A DNA stretch of 64,000 nucleotides from Tuctoria greenei (lineage: Eukaryota > Streptophyta > Magnoliopsida > Poales > Poaceae), in NCBI GenBank assembly GCA_036927565.1, contig JAYESD010000008.1:18804100-18868099 (forward strand), given 5' to 3'. The notes below the pieces were generated by a model. It saw only the letters and a program-made list of their open reading frames with translations, was not told the origin of the DNA and ran no database searches. Made by a program: the position numbers and the translations under genes. This document shows, one piece after another, positions 21,937 through 32,570 of this stretch (position 1 is the stretch's first letter; every line of letters starts with the position of its first letter).

Positions 21937-24289
21937 CCAAGCTTGCTTGGGTCCTTTGAGGTTAGTCACAAGAGATTTGGGCACCCACACATGAGACTTT
22001 GTGTTCCAATGGCGTGGACCAACATAATGAGCATATTTTCTACCAAAATTACTTCTCATTAAAACATAAGATGCATCAAAGGTTCTAAATAGCAACTGTT
22101 GTTGTTTATAAACAGGATTAGTTCGAGATATCGGACTTGTCTGGAGGACCGGACTTGTCCGTGTCCGGACTGGACTAGTGCGGTGATCATATGTGTTGAA
22201 TGTGTTAACTTTGGACTTTCCAGCTTGAGAGGGTTTTCCCTCTACAAAGGCAATGCTTTCCTTGTTATTTTATGGCTTCTAGCATATTTCTTTTCACCAT
22301 AAGAATAACCAATGCCATATTTGACATTAGGAGGTCTTGTGACCAACTATGCACTACGTGCATATTTGATCTTCTCCTTGTCAAATATGCCATTTTTGGA
22401 AGGATGCTTGTCCTTGGTAGAGGTTGACTTGTCTTTTAAGCTAGTGTCAATTTTAAGTGGTTGAGAAGGTGAGCTTGAAGAGGATGAGGGGTCACTTTGT
22501 TTGAGTGACTCAACTTGCACCTCAAGGATTTTGTTAACCTTTGATAGGTTAGCAAGTTCGTCCTTGATGGTGATGTTTGAGTCGCTTAACTTCAAGCAAG
22601 CTTCCATGCTTGAGTCTAACTCAAGTTTTAGTGACTTGCCTTGCTCCTTTTCAAGTTCGAGAAGTTCGTCAAGTTTAAGATATTCCTCCTTTTGGGAGAT
22701 AATCATATCTTCTTGACGGTTGATCAGCTTCTCCTTCTCAACAAGTTGATCAAGTAGAAATTTCATTTTTGCTGTCGTTTTCTTATCTAAGCCAATGAGC
22801 ATGTATTCATTATCACTAGCAGCTTCACTATCACTAAAAAATGGAATGCAAGGAAGAGGATTTGGTTGTTACCTTTCGTTTACCTTCCTTTGCCATGAGG
22901 CAAGTGTTGTTGCCCTTCCATGCGCCGAGAGTGGGGAAGAGAGTGGACTTCTTGGATGTCTTCTCGATGGCTAAGCTAGCCATCTCCTCTTCTTCTTCGA
23001 ATGAGGACTCATCATTTGAGTCCCACTCCTTCCCTAGATGCGCTTGTTCATCTTGCGTCTTCTTCTTGAAGAATTTCTTGGATTGAGGATTTGTTCCCTT
23101 GGTCTTCTTCTTGTTTTATTCATATGGGCAATCAACTATAAAGTGGTCATACTCACCACAGTTATAGCATGCCCGCCTCAACTTCGGTCTTGATTTTTCC
23201 TTGTACTTCCCTTCACTTGATTTAGCCCCTTGTATTTTCTTCATCATCCTTTTGAATTTCTTCATGAATAGTATCATGTCATCTTCATCCAAGTCGCTGC
23301 TCTCATCGTCGTTGTCCTCTTCTTGTTGAGCTTCTCGAGCTTCTTTAGACAAGGGCTTGAGAGTGGACTTTGAAGCAACCCCTTTCTTCTTTGCCGAGGT
23401 GAGGTCGGCAATCTCTTTGACATGCTTCGCCTGCTTTTCCATCATCTCAAAATTGATGATCTTCCCAAGTAGCTCATCCGGGGTCATTTTCTTGTACCCG
23501 TGGCTTTCTCTAATCATCGAGCATGAGGTGACATTGCGAGGCTTGAAAGCTCTAAGTATGAGCTTCACCACCTCATGATCGTTCCACTTCTTGCTTCCAT
23601 ATGCTCGAACCTTGTTGATGAGTGTCTTTAAGCGGTTCTACATGTCTTGCGGCGACTCATCTTCCCAATTCGCCCTCAATCATTTCAATCTTCGCTTCCC
23701 GCACATGACGATCGCCTTCATGTGCGGTTTGCAATGTATCCCATATCTCCTTTGCAATCTCGAGTCCATCCACCTTTGTGAACTCGTCCCGACTAAGTGA
23801 TGAGGTGATGACTGCAGCAGCTTGGGCATTTTGATGGATTGCTTGCTCTTGGCTAGGTGTGAGCTCCTCATCATCGTCGGAGAAATCTATTCCTGTAACC
23901 ACAATGTGCCACAAGCTTGGATTGAGTGAGATCAAGTGCATTTTCATGTTTTGCCTCCACATTGAGTAGTCATTGCCATCAAAGTGTGGGACTTTTCCAA
24001 GTGGAATAGATAGATAATGATTGTTGTTAGAATTTAAGAAATCATAATTAAAAGGATATCGGGAGTAGTCGGTGTGACTACTCCCCTTCTTCTTCTTCTT
24101 CTCGTCTTCGATCTTCACTTTTCCCTTGGAGAGGGTTTTCTTCCTTAGGAGTGCCTTAAGTTCCAGCGTCTCCTCATCGTCATCCTTGATGTCTTGAATG
24201 GCCTCGAGGAGCCTCTCCAATTTTTGGTTCTTTTCTTCTTCAACCTTCTCTTGGTTGGTGCTCTTGTGTACGTCCTTCATATATGACAT
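21937..24289 (-). pseudogene. S1 gag, with frame breaks
   Basis: From 24289 (MSYMKDVHKSTNQEKVEEEK) the minus strand encodes a Lys/Glu-rich front, the copia gag core (YLSIPLGKVPHFDGNDYSMW, near 24010-23950; IWDTLQTAHEGD), a region ending at a stop near 23657, then KMTPDELLGKIINFEMMEKQ, a CCHC knuckle (CYNCGEYDHFIVDC, near 23165-23124), a coiled coil (22802-22500) and a C-terminal tail WVPKSLVTNLKGPKQAW ending in TGA near 21937. A small deletion plus TAT to TAG near 23640 and other shifts split it into three open pieces. Long gags with coiled coils are characteristic of Sireviruses. The tail region near 22120-22180 also carries three CGGACTTGTCCG-type motifs. Confidence 0.88.
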
Positions 24290-24327
24290 GTTCTCTTCGA
24301 GTGATTAGTCTCCTTTTGAAGAGTCCT

Positions 24328-24339
24328 GCTATGATACCA
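24328..24339 (-). other. S1 primer binding site
   Basis: Minus sense TGGTATCATAGC, matching the initiator tRNA-Met complement TGGTATCAGAGC with one mismatch, six bases after the LTR end at 24346. Confidence 0.85.
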
Positions 24340-25110
24340 ATTGAATGTGGCCTAGAGGGGGGTGAATAGGCCTTTTTGAATTTTGGTCAGAACCTGCAAC
24401 ACTTAACAAATTGATCAAATCTCGAAATATCGGACTAGTCCGGTAGAGTGCAGACTAGTCCGGTGCGTGCGGATTAGATTGATCAAGCTTGATCGATTAT
24501 CTCGATCCTAGACCATATGCAGCGGAAAAGTACTTGTAATTGGAGTGTCACACTACTATGAACTAGGATGTAGCACAAGTTAATCTTATATTCAATGTTT
24601 CAACATAATATAAACAAGATTGATTGAAATCCTAGATAGACATGAAAAGTAAGAACAATATGCGAAAAGTAGGAACACAAGCTCTTTATCACGTGGTTCG
24701 GTTCCCACAGAGGCAACCTACATCCACGTTGAGGAGTCCACAAAAGGATCGGGTCTTCTCCAACCCTACCCTCGTCGGATCGCCACAGAGGCCAATCCTT
24801 TTCACTAATCACAAAGGGAAAATAACTGGATTCAAGGGGCCTTCTCACAAGTTGAGGGCTCCCCAATATTACAAGATGAACACCACCAAAAACAAACTCT
24901 TAAGATTACAATGAAAACCACAGGAGTGTGTTAGGGAATCAAACCAAGAGCTCAATGAGTGAAGAACCGTGTCTCTCCTTGGATCCAAAGTGTATCCTCA
25001 AAGGATTAAGCTTTCTAGCGTTGTATTGAGTGGAGAGATGAGTTTTCTAGGCTCTTGGAGGGTGTGAAGGTGCAGGATATCGAGAGATGTGAAAGTTGGG
25101 TCGTGCACAC

Positions 25111-25121
25111 CTATTTATATG
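25111..25121 (-). promoter_or_regulatory. S1 LTR TATA box
   Basis: Minus sense CATATAAATAG in CCCCATATAAATAGGTGTGC. It lies about 34 bases downstream (element sense) of the U3 palindrome array. Confidence 0.75.
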
Positions 25122-25154
25122 GGGTTTCCAAAAGTTATCGTTAGGGTTTAGAAA

Positions 25155-25700
25155 GATCGGACTAGTCCATGGTGGACACCAGACTAGTCCGGTGTGCTAC
25201 GTGTAGGAAACCCTAGCTGTCTTGAAATATCGGACTTGTTCGAACTGAAAGTGGACTAGTCCAATTTGGTTCTGGAAATCTTTGGACTAGTCCGATGAAT
25301 ATCGGACTTGTCCGGTTAGGTGAAGCCCTTAGTGAATTTGGGGAACAAGTTCGCACTTAGAGGACCTGTCAGATTTAGGTCAGAGGGATTTCGGACTAGT
25401 CCGTGCTAACATAGGATTTGTTCGATTTACATTAGAAAGATATCGGACTAGTCCGTTGAGTTATCGAACTTGTCCGATTTTGTGCAACTTGTGAAGTGTT
25501 TGGGGGACTAGTCCGCACTGGTGAGGACTAGTCCGATTCTAGTCAGAGAGATATCAGGCTAGTCTGTGGTGATATCGGACTAGTCCGGTTAGTGAAAATC
25601 TGGACTGTGAGGACAAGTCCGCATTGTGAGGACTTGTCTGATTTGGTATAGAAAGATATCGGACTAGTCCGAGGTCAGTCGGACTAGTCCGGTCCTGTAT
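25155..25700 (-). repeat. S1 U3 array of CGGACTAGTCCG / CGGACTTGTCCG motifs
   Basis: More than a dozen perfect or near-perfect copies in about 550 bases directly upstream of the TATA box (for example near 25394-25405, 25443-25456, 25663-25692), plus two or three at 24427-24475. The two-motif vocabulary is the same as in the G1/G2 gypsy LTRs. Clusters of conserved palindromic motifs in Sirevirus LTRs are known in the literature. Confidence 0.88.
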
Positions 25701-25954
25701 GACTTTGTGCAATGTGTGAGATTATTTGTGCTTGAGCTCTTGGGGTGTGTTTCCTTAACACACTCCATACACAATGATCTACTACACTTGTTTCTTGAGC
25801 TCTTTTCCGCATTGCTCCTCATTCTCCTTTCTTTTTGGTGTTTTGTTCATTCTTTCATTAGAACCTGTGCTCATCTCAACAATATGGTTAGGATCTCATT
25901 TGCTTGTCATGAATCAACCAAAACCCACAAGGGATTCCTAGATGCACTTTCACA

Positions 25955-26394
25955 AAGTGAGCAACCATACTAAGATGATCAACTATCACCCAAATAGTAT
26001 CTCGTTCTTTTGGAGAACGTGGTAAGCCAACAACAAAATCCATAGAAATATCCTCCCACGGCCATACAGGAACCTCAAGAGACTGTAATTTCCCAGTGAC
26101 ACTCTTATGTTCGGCCTTCACTCGTTGGCAAACCCCACATGAAGCCACATACTTTGCTACATCCACCTTCATCCTCTTACACCAATAGATTTTCTTCAAA
26201 TCATGGTACATCTTATTCTCTCTAGGATGCATGGTATAACGAGCACGATGTGCCTCCTTAAGGATATCCTCTTTAACTTGAGATCTTTGTGGCATGCATA
26301 AGCGACCATGAAACCGAACGACCCCAATGTCGTCCAAAGTGAAATCTCCTACCGTCGAAGTGTAGCAACGACACTTCCCCTGGTACTACTAAAG
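25955..26394 (-). pseudogene. G0: gypsy integrase fragment
   Basis: Minus-strand frame from about 26340 to 25955: DDIGVVRFHGRLCMPQRS, an HHCC-like zinc region (EAHRARYTMHP...CGVCQRVKAEH), and the first catalytic Asp in ISMDFVVGLPRSP, ending at WVIVDHLSMVAHF where the S1 LTR starts. It is Ty3/gypsy, probably a chromovirus different from G1/G2. Only 440 bases remain between two insertions (S1 and T1), making it the oldest layer visible. The last 50 bases (26341-26394) still read as part of the upstream region. Confidence 0.85.
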
Positions 26395-26874
26395 TGTAGC
26401 CTGCAGATGTTCTTGTTTCGGTTGGGGCACGCAGAGATCAGGATCAAGATGGTGACACCAGAGATTTATGTGGTTCGGGCTGCCTGAGCGTAATATCCTA
26501 CTCCATGGGGTGTGTGTTTTTGTATTGAGAATCACTAGGAAGCGTAGTGTATGGCTCAGCTTTTTGTGCCCCCCTGTATCATACGGCTCAGTCCTTTTAT
26601 AGTCCAAGGACTGACCGTTACATCATTCGCCTGGCCCGACATGTGGCCCTGGCATATTTAATAGCCTAATACACTTTCTATGAGTATTAAGCATGGTTAA
26701 TAGTGTGATAACGTGCCTCAATGGCTGCGTTACCCCTATTAACAGTGTTCTAATTGTGTGTCATTAATACATTATTAATGACACATAATTAGGTCTTGTA
26801 ACTACCGCTTTAACTGTCTGTGCTGAAAGAGATCCGCCAATGTATTTGTTGATGATAAAGGTCCAGAGGCTCCA

Positions 26875-27057
26875 CACGTGGCAGCTTCGGAGCTTCCCCT
26901 TGCGGGGAGGTAGCTCCGAAACCACTATACACGTGTCGGCACCGGAGCTTCCCTCTGTTGGGGGTCAGGTTCGGGGTCGTTATACATGTGTAGATCACGG
27001 AGCTTCCCTGTATCCAGAGTTTAGCTCTGGATTTACATCACACGTGTCAATCCCCGG
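26875..27057 (-). repeat. T1 U3 tandem repeats of about 55 bases with CACGTG/CATGTG core
   Basis: Degenerate copies share (A)CACGTG or CATGTG followed by CGGAGCTTCCC-like sequence. Cores are at 26875-26880, about 26930-26935, 26985-26990 and 27041-27046, spaced 55-56 bases. A fifth core, CATGTG at 37932-37937, continues the same spacing once S2 and one target duplication copy are removed. CACGTG is the plant G-box core. The repeats are upstream of the T1 TATA box in element sense, so they sit in U3. Confidence 0.75.
27053..27057. other. S2 target site duplication, left copy (CCCGG)
   Basis: CCCGG precedes the S2 LTR start at 27058 and follows its other LTR at 37888-37892. Confidence 0.93.
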
Positions 27058-28325
27058 TGAAAGCGTCTAGGCCCCATGAGGTACGGTTTCGGTGATTAAT
27101 GACAACCATTCAATTTTACTAATGAATTTGTGAATGCAAGGTCCCAATAATCTCTCAATCAAATGAAATCAAAATGACATTAGAGACCCATATAAAATCA
27201 ACCTTAAGTTCAAATCAATCACATTAAGACAAGGAGTGAAAGCTCTAAATTGACATCATTCAATGCTTGAAGATTATCAGAACAACAATTCAAACAAGTT
27301 TCAAAGAGGTCCCATGTTCAAATTCCAAAAGAACAACTCAAAACAACTCGAAGTCAACAAGATGAACTCACCAGATCATCCGATGATCTCAGAGATGACT
27401 ACATCGGTCGAGTTGGTTCAACTGAAGAAGAAGACCTCAGACAAATGTACTCACCGGATCATCCAATGTGAGTGGCTCAGTGACATCGGTCCATCAGTAC
27501 AGTTTGCAATACCATTGGACCAAGTGAAGCACCAGATCATCCGATGTGCAAACTCACACACATCGGACGATCACTCCAGTAAGCATCAAGATCAAGCAAA
27601 TTCTGGAGGAAGAGCTACCGGATCATCCGATGAGAAGACAGGGGCAACATCGGTCTAACAACGGTCATATCTGACACAGTGACATCAGCTAATTTGGCTT
27701 TGACCGATGATAATTGAAGGGGAGACATCGGATCATCCGGTGTTCGCAGAGCAATGATGTCAGCCTACTTTTCCAACGGCTATTTCGTGGAGGTTGGCTA
27801 TTTATACCCCTTCAACCTGTCAAATCGAAAAGTCTTGACACTCAGAAGCTAACAACACATCCAAGAGCACTCAAGACCAAGAGCTTACACTTCTACACCC
27901 ATTAGATCATTTGTATAGGCTAGATCTAGCTAGAGAAAAGCTTGTGTGCGTCCATTCTCTGTGATTGGAGTATCTAGACTAGTGAGAGGTTGAAGAGATC
28001 CTTCTGGAGCTTGCCAAGGTGTGTGTGGAAGCCCGGAAGATCAAGGATTGTACAAGGCTTGAGCTCCACCTTGTCGGAGATGGCGAACGGAGAAGAATAG
28101 TGAAGACCCCCTTGTCTCGGTGACTTGGGAGTGGCAAAACCCTTCGGTGGGTGCCACAACGTGGACGTAGGAAGATCCTTGTGATCTTGCCGAACCATGG
28201 GATAAACTCCGTGTCTCCGTGTCCTTTGAGCGTTTGCATCCCTCTCCCTCCTTTTTACATTTATGCAATCTTCATTCCGCAACTTAAATTTACGTTGATT
28301 GCATGGATTAATCGCATAGGGAATT
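27058..28325 (+). repeat. S2 5' LTR, truncated
   Basis: Starts TGAAAGCGTCTAGGCCCC and is colinear with the 3' LTR up to ATCGCATAGGGAATT at 28325. The 3' LTR continues another 86 bases to its CCTTACA end; here that part is absent. The U3 array of ATCGGA..ATCCGATG-like motifs lies at about 27368-27743 and a TATA-like CTATTTATAC at 27798-27807. Confidence 0.93.
27368..27743 (+). repeat. S2 U3 motif array (CCGGATCATCCGATG type)
   Basis: Repeated short palindromic motifs such as ACCGGATCATCCGATG, GATCATCCGATG, ACATCGGTC and ATCGGATCATCCGGTG occur at 27369, 27453, 27535, 27620, 27727 and between. They are followed 55 bases later by the TATA-like box. The architecture is that of S1, but the motif core is CGGAxxATCCG instead of CGGACTAGTCCG. 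The 3' LTR repeats the array at about 36847-37221. Confidence 0.82.
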
Positions 28326-28470
28326 AATCTTCATTCCGCAACTTAAATTTACGTTGATTGCATCCCTTTTTATGATGGCATGGTATTCATTAATCATAGA
28401 TGCTAATTCATCGGGGGAGAGCTCATGTGCTAAGCTTGAGCTCATGTGCTAATTCATCGGGGGAGAGCAA
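28265..28470 (+). repeat. S2 deletion junction with two short tandem duplications
   Basis: A block of about 38 bases (AATCTTCATTCCGCAACTTA and on) occurs at 28267 and again at 28325, 58 bases apart. A second duplicated block (TGCTAATTCATCGGGGGAGA) occurs at 28401 and 28447, 46 bases apart. Between them the LTR end, primer site, leader and gag front are missing, so this looks like a repaired deletion. Confidence 0.8.
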
Positions 28471-29236
28471 GGTTAAGGCACTTGAACAAGCTTGTGCTAA
28501 GCTTGAGAGTGCGAAGCTCGACTTGCATGACAAGTATGTAACCATACTTAAAGAGCATGACACGCTCAAATCACATGTCAAGCAAATCGAGGAGGAAAAT
28601 GCTCAAATCAAGCTTGACTATCATGAGCTTGACTTAGCAAACCTAGCACTCTTGGGAAAGCACAATGACTTGGTTCAAGAACATGAAGTGCTTAACCTTG
28701 CTTATGAAGCAATTGAACTAAAATTGAAAAACATGAAAAAGGAAACCCTTGATGGCAAAGTATCAACTATTTCACATGCCACTAATATTTTGGATAAGTC
28801 TTTGCCTTTGAAAGCAAGCCCTAGGGAGAAGGAGTTGATGGACGAGATTGAAAGTCTCCGCACTAGTGTGGCAAGACTCTCTAAGGGGGAGGACAAGCAC
28901 AAGGAAATCCTCTACCAACAAGCTAAATGCTTCAACAAGAGAGGACTTGGATCCTTCCCGGTGCCCAACAAAGGAAAGGTGCCCTCACCGGAGCTTAGGA
29001 CAAGCTTCATCAAGGAAGTTGGTTCCTATTGTCAACATTGTGAGGTCACCGGACATCACACGAGGGAGTGTCCTCTTCCCAACTGTCCTTCTCCCAAATT
29101 GCCTCCTAACTACAAATCTACTTTCAATGATTACCACTATCTCTTGAGCAAAGTAGGTGGCAAGGTGAAGGCAAGGTTCATCGGCAAAGACATTAAGGGC
29201 ATGAAGGGGAAGCTCCCCAAGCAACTTTGGGTCTGA
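28400..29236 (+). pseudogene. S2 gag, C-terminal half
   Basis: Open for 278 codons. A long coiled coil (KVKALEQACAKLESAKLDLH through ELKLKNMKKE, residues about 25-115) is followed by a second helical stretch and a CCHC knuckle (CQHCEVTGHHTREC, about 29033-29074), ending KQLWV-TGA at 29234. The front half with the gag core is deleted, and the apparent start at 28400 is produced by the duplication. Sirevirus gags carry such coiled coils. After the TGA the same frame reads GPKLAWVPK, the usual gag-end motif, to a TAA. Confidence 0.87.
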
Positions 29237-29313
29237 AAATCACTTGTATCACACATACAAGGACCTAAGTTGGCTTGGGTGCCTAAACTCAAAAACTAAC
29301 TTCATGTGTGTAG

Positions 29314-32300
29314 GTGAACTACAAAGCCGGAGGAAAGCATTGGGTACTCGATAGCGGGTGCACTCAACATATGACCGGCAATGATGGTATGTTCACCTCC
29401 ATAGAGAACCCCGACAATCATGAACAAGTTACCTTTGGTGACAACTCAAAGGGGAAGGTAATTGGTTTGGGTAAAATTGCTATTTTGCATGATTTGTCCA
29501 TTTCTAATGTGCTCTATGTTAAGTCTCTTAGTTTCAATTTGCTTTCCATTGCACAACTATGTGATCTTGGACTAACGTGCACCTTTGACAAGAATGGTGT
29601 TGTAGTGACTAGTGAATCAAGCAAAGAACTAATCTTCAAAGGTTTTCGGCATGGACATCTTTACTTGGTGGACTTCTCCAACAAGGATGCTAGCTTGACC
29701 ACTTGTCTTTTCACTAAGACAAGCTTGGGATGGCTATGGCACCGACGCATAGCGCACATTGGAATGAGCAAACTCAAGAAGTCATTCAAGCTTGGGATGG
29801 TGACCGGCGTGAAGGATGTCACATTTGAGAAGAACAAGCTTTGTAGCGCTTGTCAAGCCGGGAAGCAAGTTGCTTCACACCACCCAATGAAGACAATGTT
29901 GTCAACCTCCAAGCCACTTGAACTACTCCACATGGACCTCTTCGGACCGTCCACATATCAAAGCCTTGGTGGTAACCTCTATTGTCTCGTTATTGTTGAT
30001 GACTATTCTTGCTATGCTTGGACTTTGTTTCTAGGTGACAAGAGTGAAACTCCGGAAGTGTTCAAGACCTTCGCCAACCGCGCTCAAAGGGAATTTCAAC
30101 TTCCCATCATCAAGGTCCGGAGTGACAATGGCACCGAATTCAAGAACTACAACATTGGGGAGTGGTGTGACCGTGAAGGAGTAAAAAATGAGTTTTCGGC
30201 CACATACACCCCTATAAAAACGGTGTCGTTGAAAGGAAGAACAAGACACTCATCACTCTTGCAAGAGCAATGCTTGATGACTACGGCACGTCGGAGAAGT
30301 TTTGGGCCGAAGCGATCAACACGGCGTGCCATGCCGCTAATAGGGTCTATCTTCATCGACTACTTCAAAAGACCTCATATGAGCTCCTCATTGGGAGAAA
30401 GCCCAACATCTCCTACTTCCGAGTCTTCGGGTGCAAGTGCTACATCTACCGCAAGAAAAGGCTCGGTAAGTTTGAAAGAAGGTGTGATGTTGGTATCTTT
30501 CTTGGTTATGCGTCAAACTCAAAAGCATGTCGAGTATTCAACCAAACCTCCGGGTTAGTTGAAGAAAGTTGTGATGTTGAGTTTGATGAGACTAATGGCT
30601 CCCAAGAGGAGAGTTTTGGTCATGATGATATAGATGATGAGCCTCTACGAGAAGCTATGAATAACATGACCATTGGAGACATCAAGCCCGAAGTTGAGGA
30701 GAACCATGATCAAGGGGGAGCATCAAGTTCCAACATCAACACCTCCATGGCGCCTCAAGTTGATGATGAAGAAGAAAAAGATGATCCATTGCCAATGCAA
30801 GATTCACAAGCCACACAACATCAACAAGAAGAAGAAGTCCAAGATCAAGTCCAACCACAAGACGAGCAAGACGCTTCACCACCGCCAAGTGCTTCACAAT
30901 CACTTATGAGGCATGGACGCATCTCCAAGGCGCATCCGATTGATCAAATCATCGGAAGTCCGTCACGGGGAGTAAGTACTCGTTCTCGCCATGTCGCTTC
31001 GTTTTGTGAGCACTACTCGTTTGTTTCGTGTGTAGAACCCACTCATATAGAGGAAGCAATCCAAGATCCAAATTGGGTGATGGCCATGCAAGAAGATCTC
31101 AACAACTTCACCCGCAATGAAGTTTGGGTGTTGGAGGAGCGACCCAAGGAAAAGAACGTCATCGGAACGAAGTGGGTGTACTGCAACAAGCAAGACGAGA
31201 ATGGCGTTGTGGTCCGCAACAAGGCAAGACTTGTGGCCAAGGGTTTCTCACAAGTTGAAGGACTATACTTTGGAGAAACATTCGCTCCGGTCGCTCGGTT
31301 AGAAGCTATTCGTATACTCCTTGCTTTTGCTTCACATCACAATATAATGCTTTATCAAATGGATGTTAAAAGTGCCTTCCTTAATGGTTATATTAACGAG
31401 CTTGTTTATGTTGAGCAACCTCCCGGGTTTGAAGATTCGAGGAATCCTAATCATGTGTATAGGTTACACAAGGTGCTCTACGGGCTCAAGCAAGCACCTA
31501 GGGTGTGGTATGAACGTCTAAGGGATTTCTTGGTCATGCAAGGATTCAAGATCGGGAGGGTGGACACTACACTCTTCACCAAGGACATCGACGGGGATTT
31601 ATTTATTTGTCAAATTTATGTCGATGATATTATTTTTGGCTCAACTAACAAATCTCTTAGCCATGAGTTTGGCACCATGATGTCTAGGGAATTCGAGATG
31701 TCAATGATTGGAGAGCTCAACTTCTTCCTTGGATTTCAAATCAAGCAACTTCAAGAGGGGACCTTCATCTACCAAGAGAAGTACACCAAGGACCTCTTGA
31801 AGAAATTTGAGATGGGAGATTGTAGCTCAAGAAGTACTCCAATGGCGACAAATTGTCATCTCGACGCGGACTTGGACGGTAAACCTATTGATCAATCTCA
31901 CTACCGTTCCATGATTGGTTCATTGTTATATCTTACCGCATCTAGGCCCGATATCATGTTTAGTGTGTGCTTGTGTGCTCGCTTTCAAGCAGCACCTAAA
32001 GAATCGCATCGTAAGGCGGTCTTTAGGATACTTCAATATCTCAAGCATACCCCAAGTGTAGGTTTGTGGTACCCCAAGAACGCTAGTTTCCATCTCTTGG
32101 GTTACTCGGATTCGGACTTTGCCGGATGCCGTGTGGATCGCAAGAGTACCTCCGGTGGGTGCCACTTACTTGGGCGTTCCCTAGTATCTTGGTCGAGCAA
32201 AAAGCAAAATTCCGTGGCTTTGTCCACCGCGGAGGCGGAGTATATAGCGGCTGGTGCATGTTGTGCCCAAATTCTATATATGAAGCAAACCCTTTTGGAC

Positions 32301-32570
32301 TTTGGAATTAAATTTGGTTGTGTGCCTCTCCTTTGTGACAATGAAAGTGCGGTTAAGATAGCTAGAAACCCCGTTCAACACTCCCGCACTAAGCACATTG
32401 ATATTCGCCATCACTTCTTGCGGGAGCATGAGGCTAAAGGAGACATCTCTTTGCAAGGTGTTAGGTCCGAAGAACAATTGGCGGATATCTTCACTAAACC
32501 ACTTGATGAGAAAACTTTTTCTAGACTTAGAAGTGAATTAAATGTGCTAGATGCATCTAACGTCATGTAA
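29314..32570 (+). pseudogene. S2 pol: protease, integrase, RT, RNase H with one frameshift
   Basis: First frame (from 29314): protease HWVLDSGCTQHMTG; integrase HHCC (LWHRRIAHIGM...CSACQAGKQ) and DD of the DDE triad (LHMDLFGP, VRSDNGTEF). A one-base deletion at about 30212-30218 moves the rest to another frame, where the Glu (NGVVERKN) and all following domains are open without a stop to 32570. RT motifs are GTKWVYCNKQ, QMDVKSAFLNG and the catalytic QIYVDDIIFGS; RNase H has STAEAEYIAA and RTKHIDIRHHF; it ends LNVLDASNVM. Only that one frame error is seen, so S2 pol is the best kept pol in the window. Pol is in a different frame from gag. Confidence 0.95.

Larger units (their letters stand above)
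6150..25954 (-). mobile_element. S1: Sirevirus (Ty1/copia), interrupted by G1 and G2
   Basis: Minus-strand order: LTR (24346-25954), primer site, gag (24289-about 21937), protease-integrase (21914-20625), [G2 insertion 10163-20624], RT-RNase H (about 9890-8213), spacer, ORF3 (7250-6150), cut by G1. Protease before integrase before RT is the copia order. A long gag with coiled coil and CCHC knuckle, plus an extra ORF after pol, fits Sireviruses (Maximus/SIRE lineage). The element end at 25954 is followed by AAGTG, its probable target duplication, inside gypsy integrase sequence (G0). The 3' LTR lies left of the window, beyond G1. Confidence 0.9.
24346..25954 (-). repeat. S1 5' LTR (about 1.6 kb)
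   Basis: In minus sense it starts TGTGAAAGTGCATC at 25954 and ends CTCTAGGCCACA at 24346. The left boundary is set by the primer site. The right boundary is set by the switch to gypsy integrase sequence (G0) whose frame breaks exactly there (VAHF then LTR). The partner LTR is outside the window. Confidence 0.88.
26395..27057 (-). repeat. T1 3' LTR, distal piece (R/U5 side)
   Basis: In minus sense the LTR starts TGTCAGTACC at 38026 and ends GGCTACA at 26395. S2 splits it at 27057/37893. A TATA-like CTATAAAAG (minus) is at 26593-26602. To the left the sequence changes to G0 gypsy integrase. The T1 target duplication cannot be tested because the 5' LTR is missing. Confidence 0.78.
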
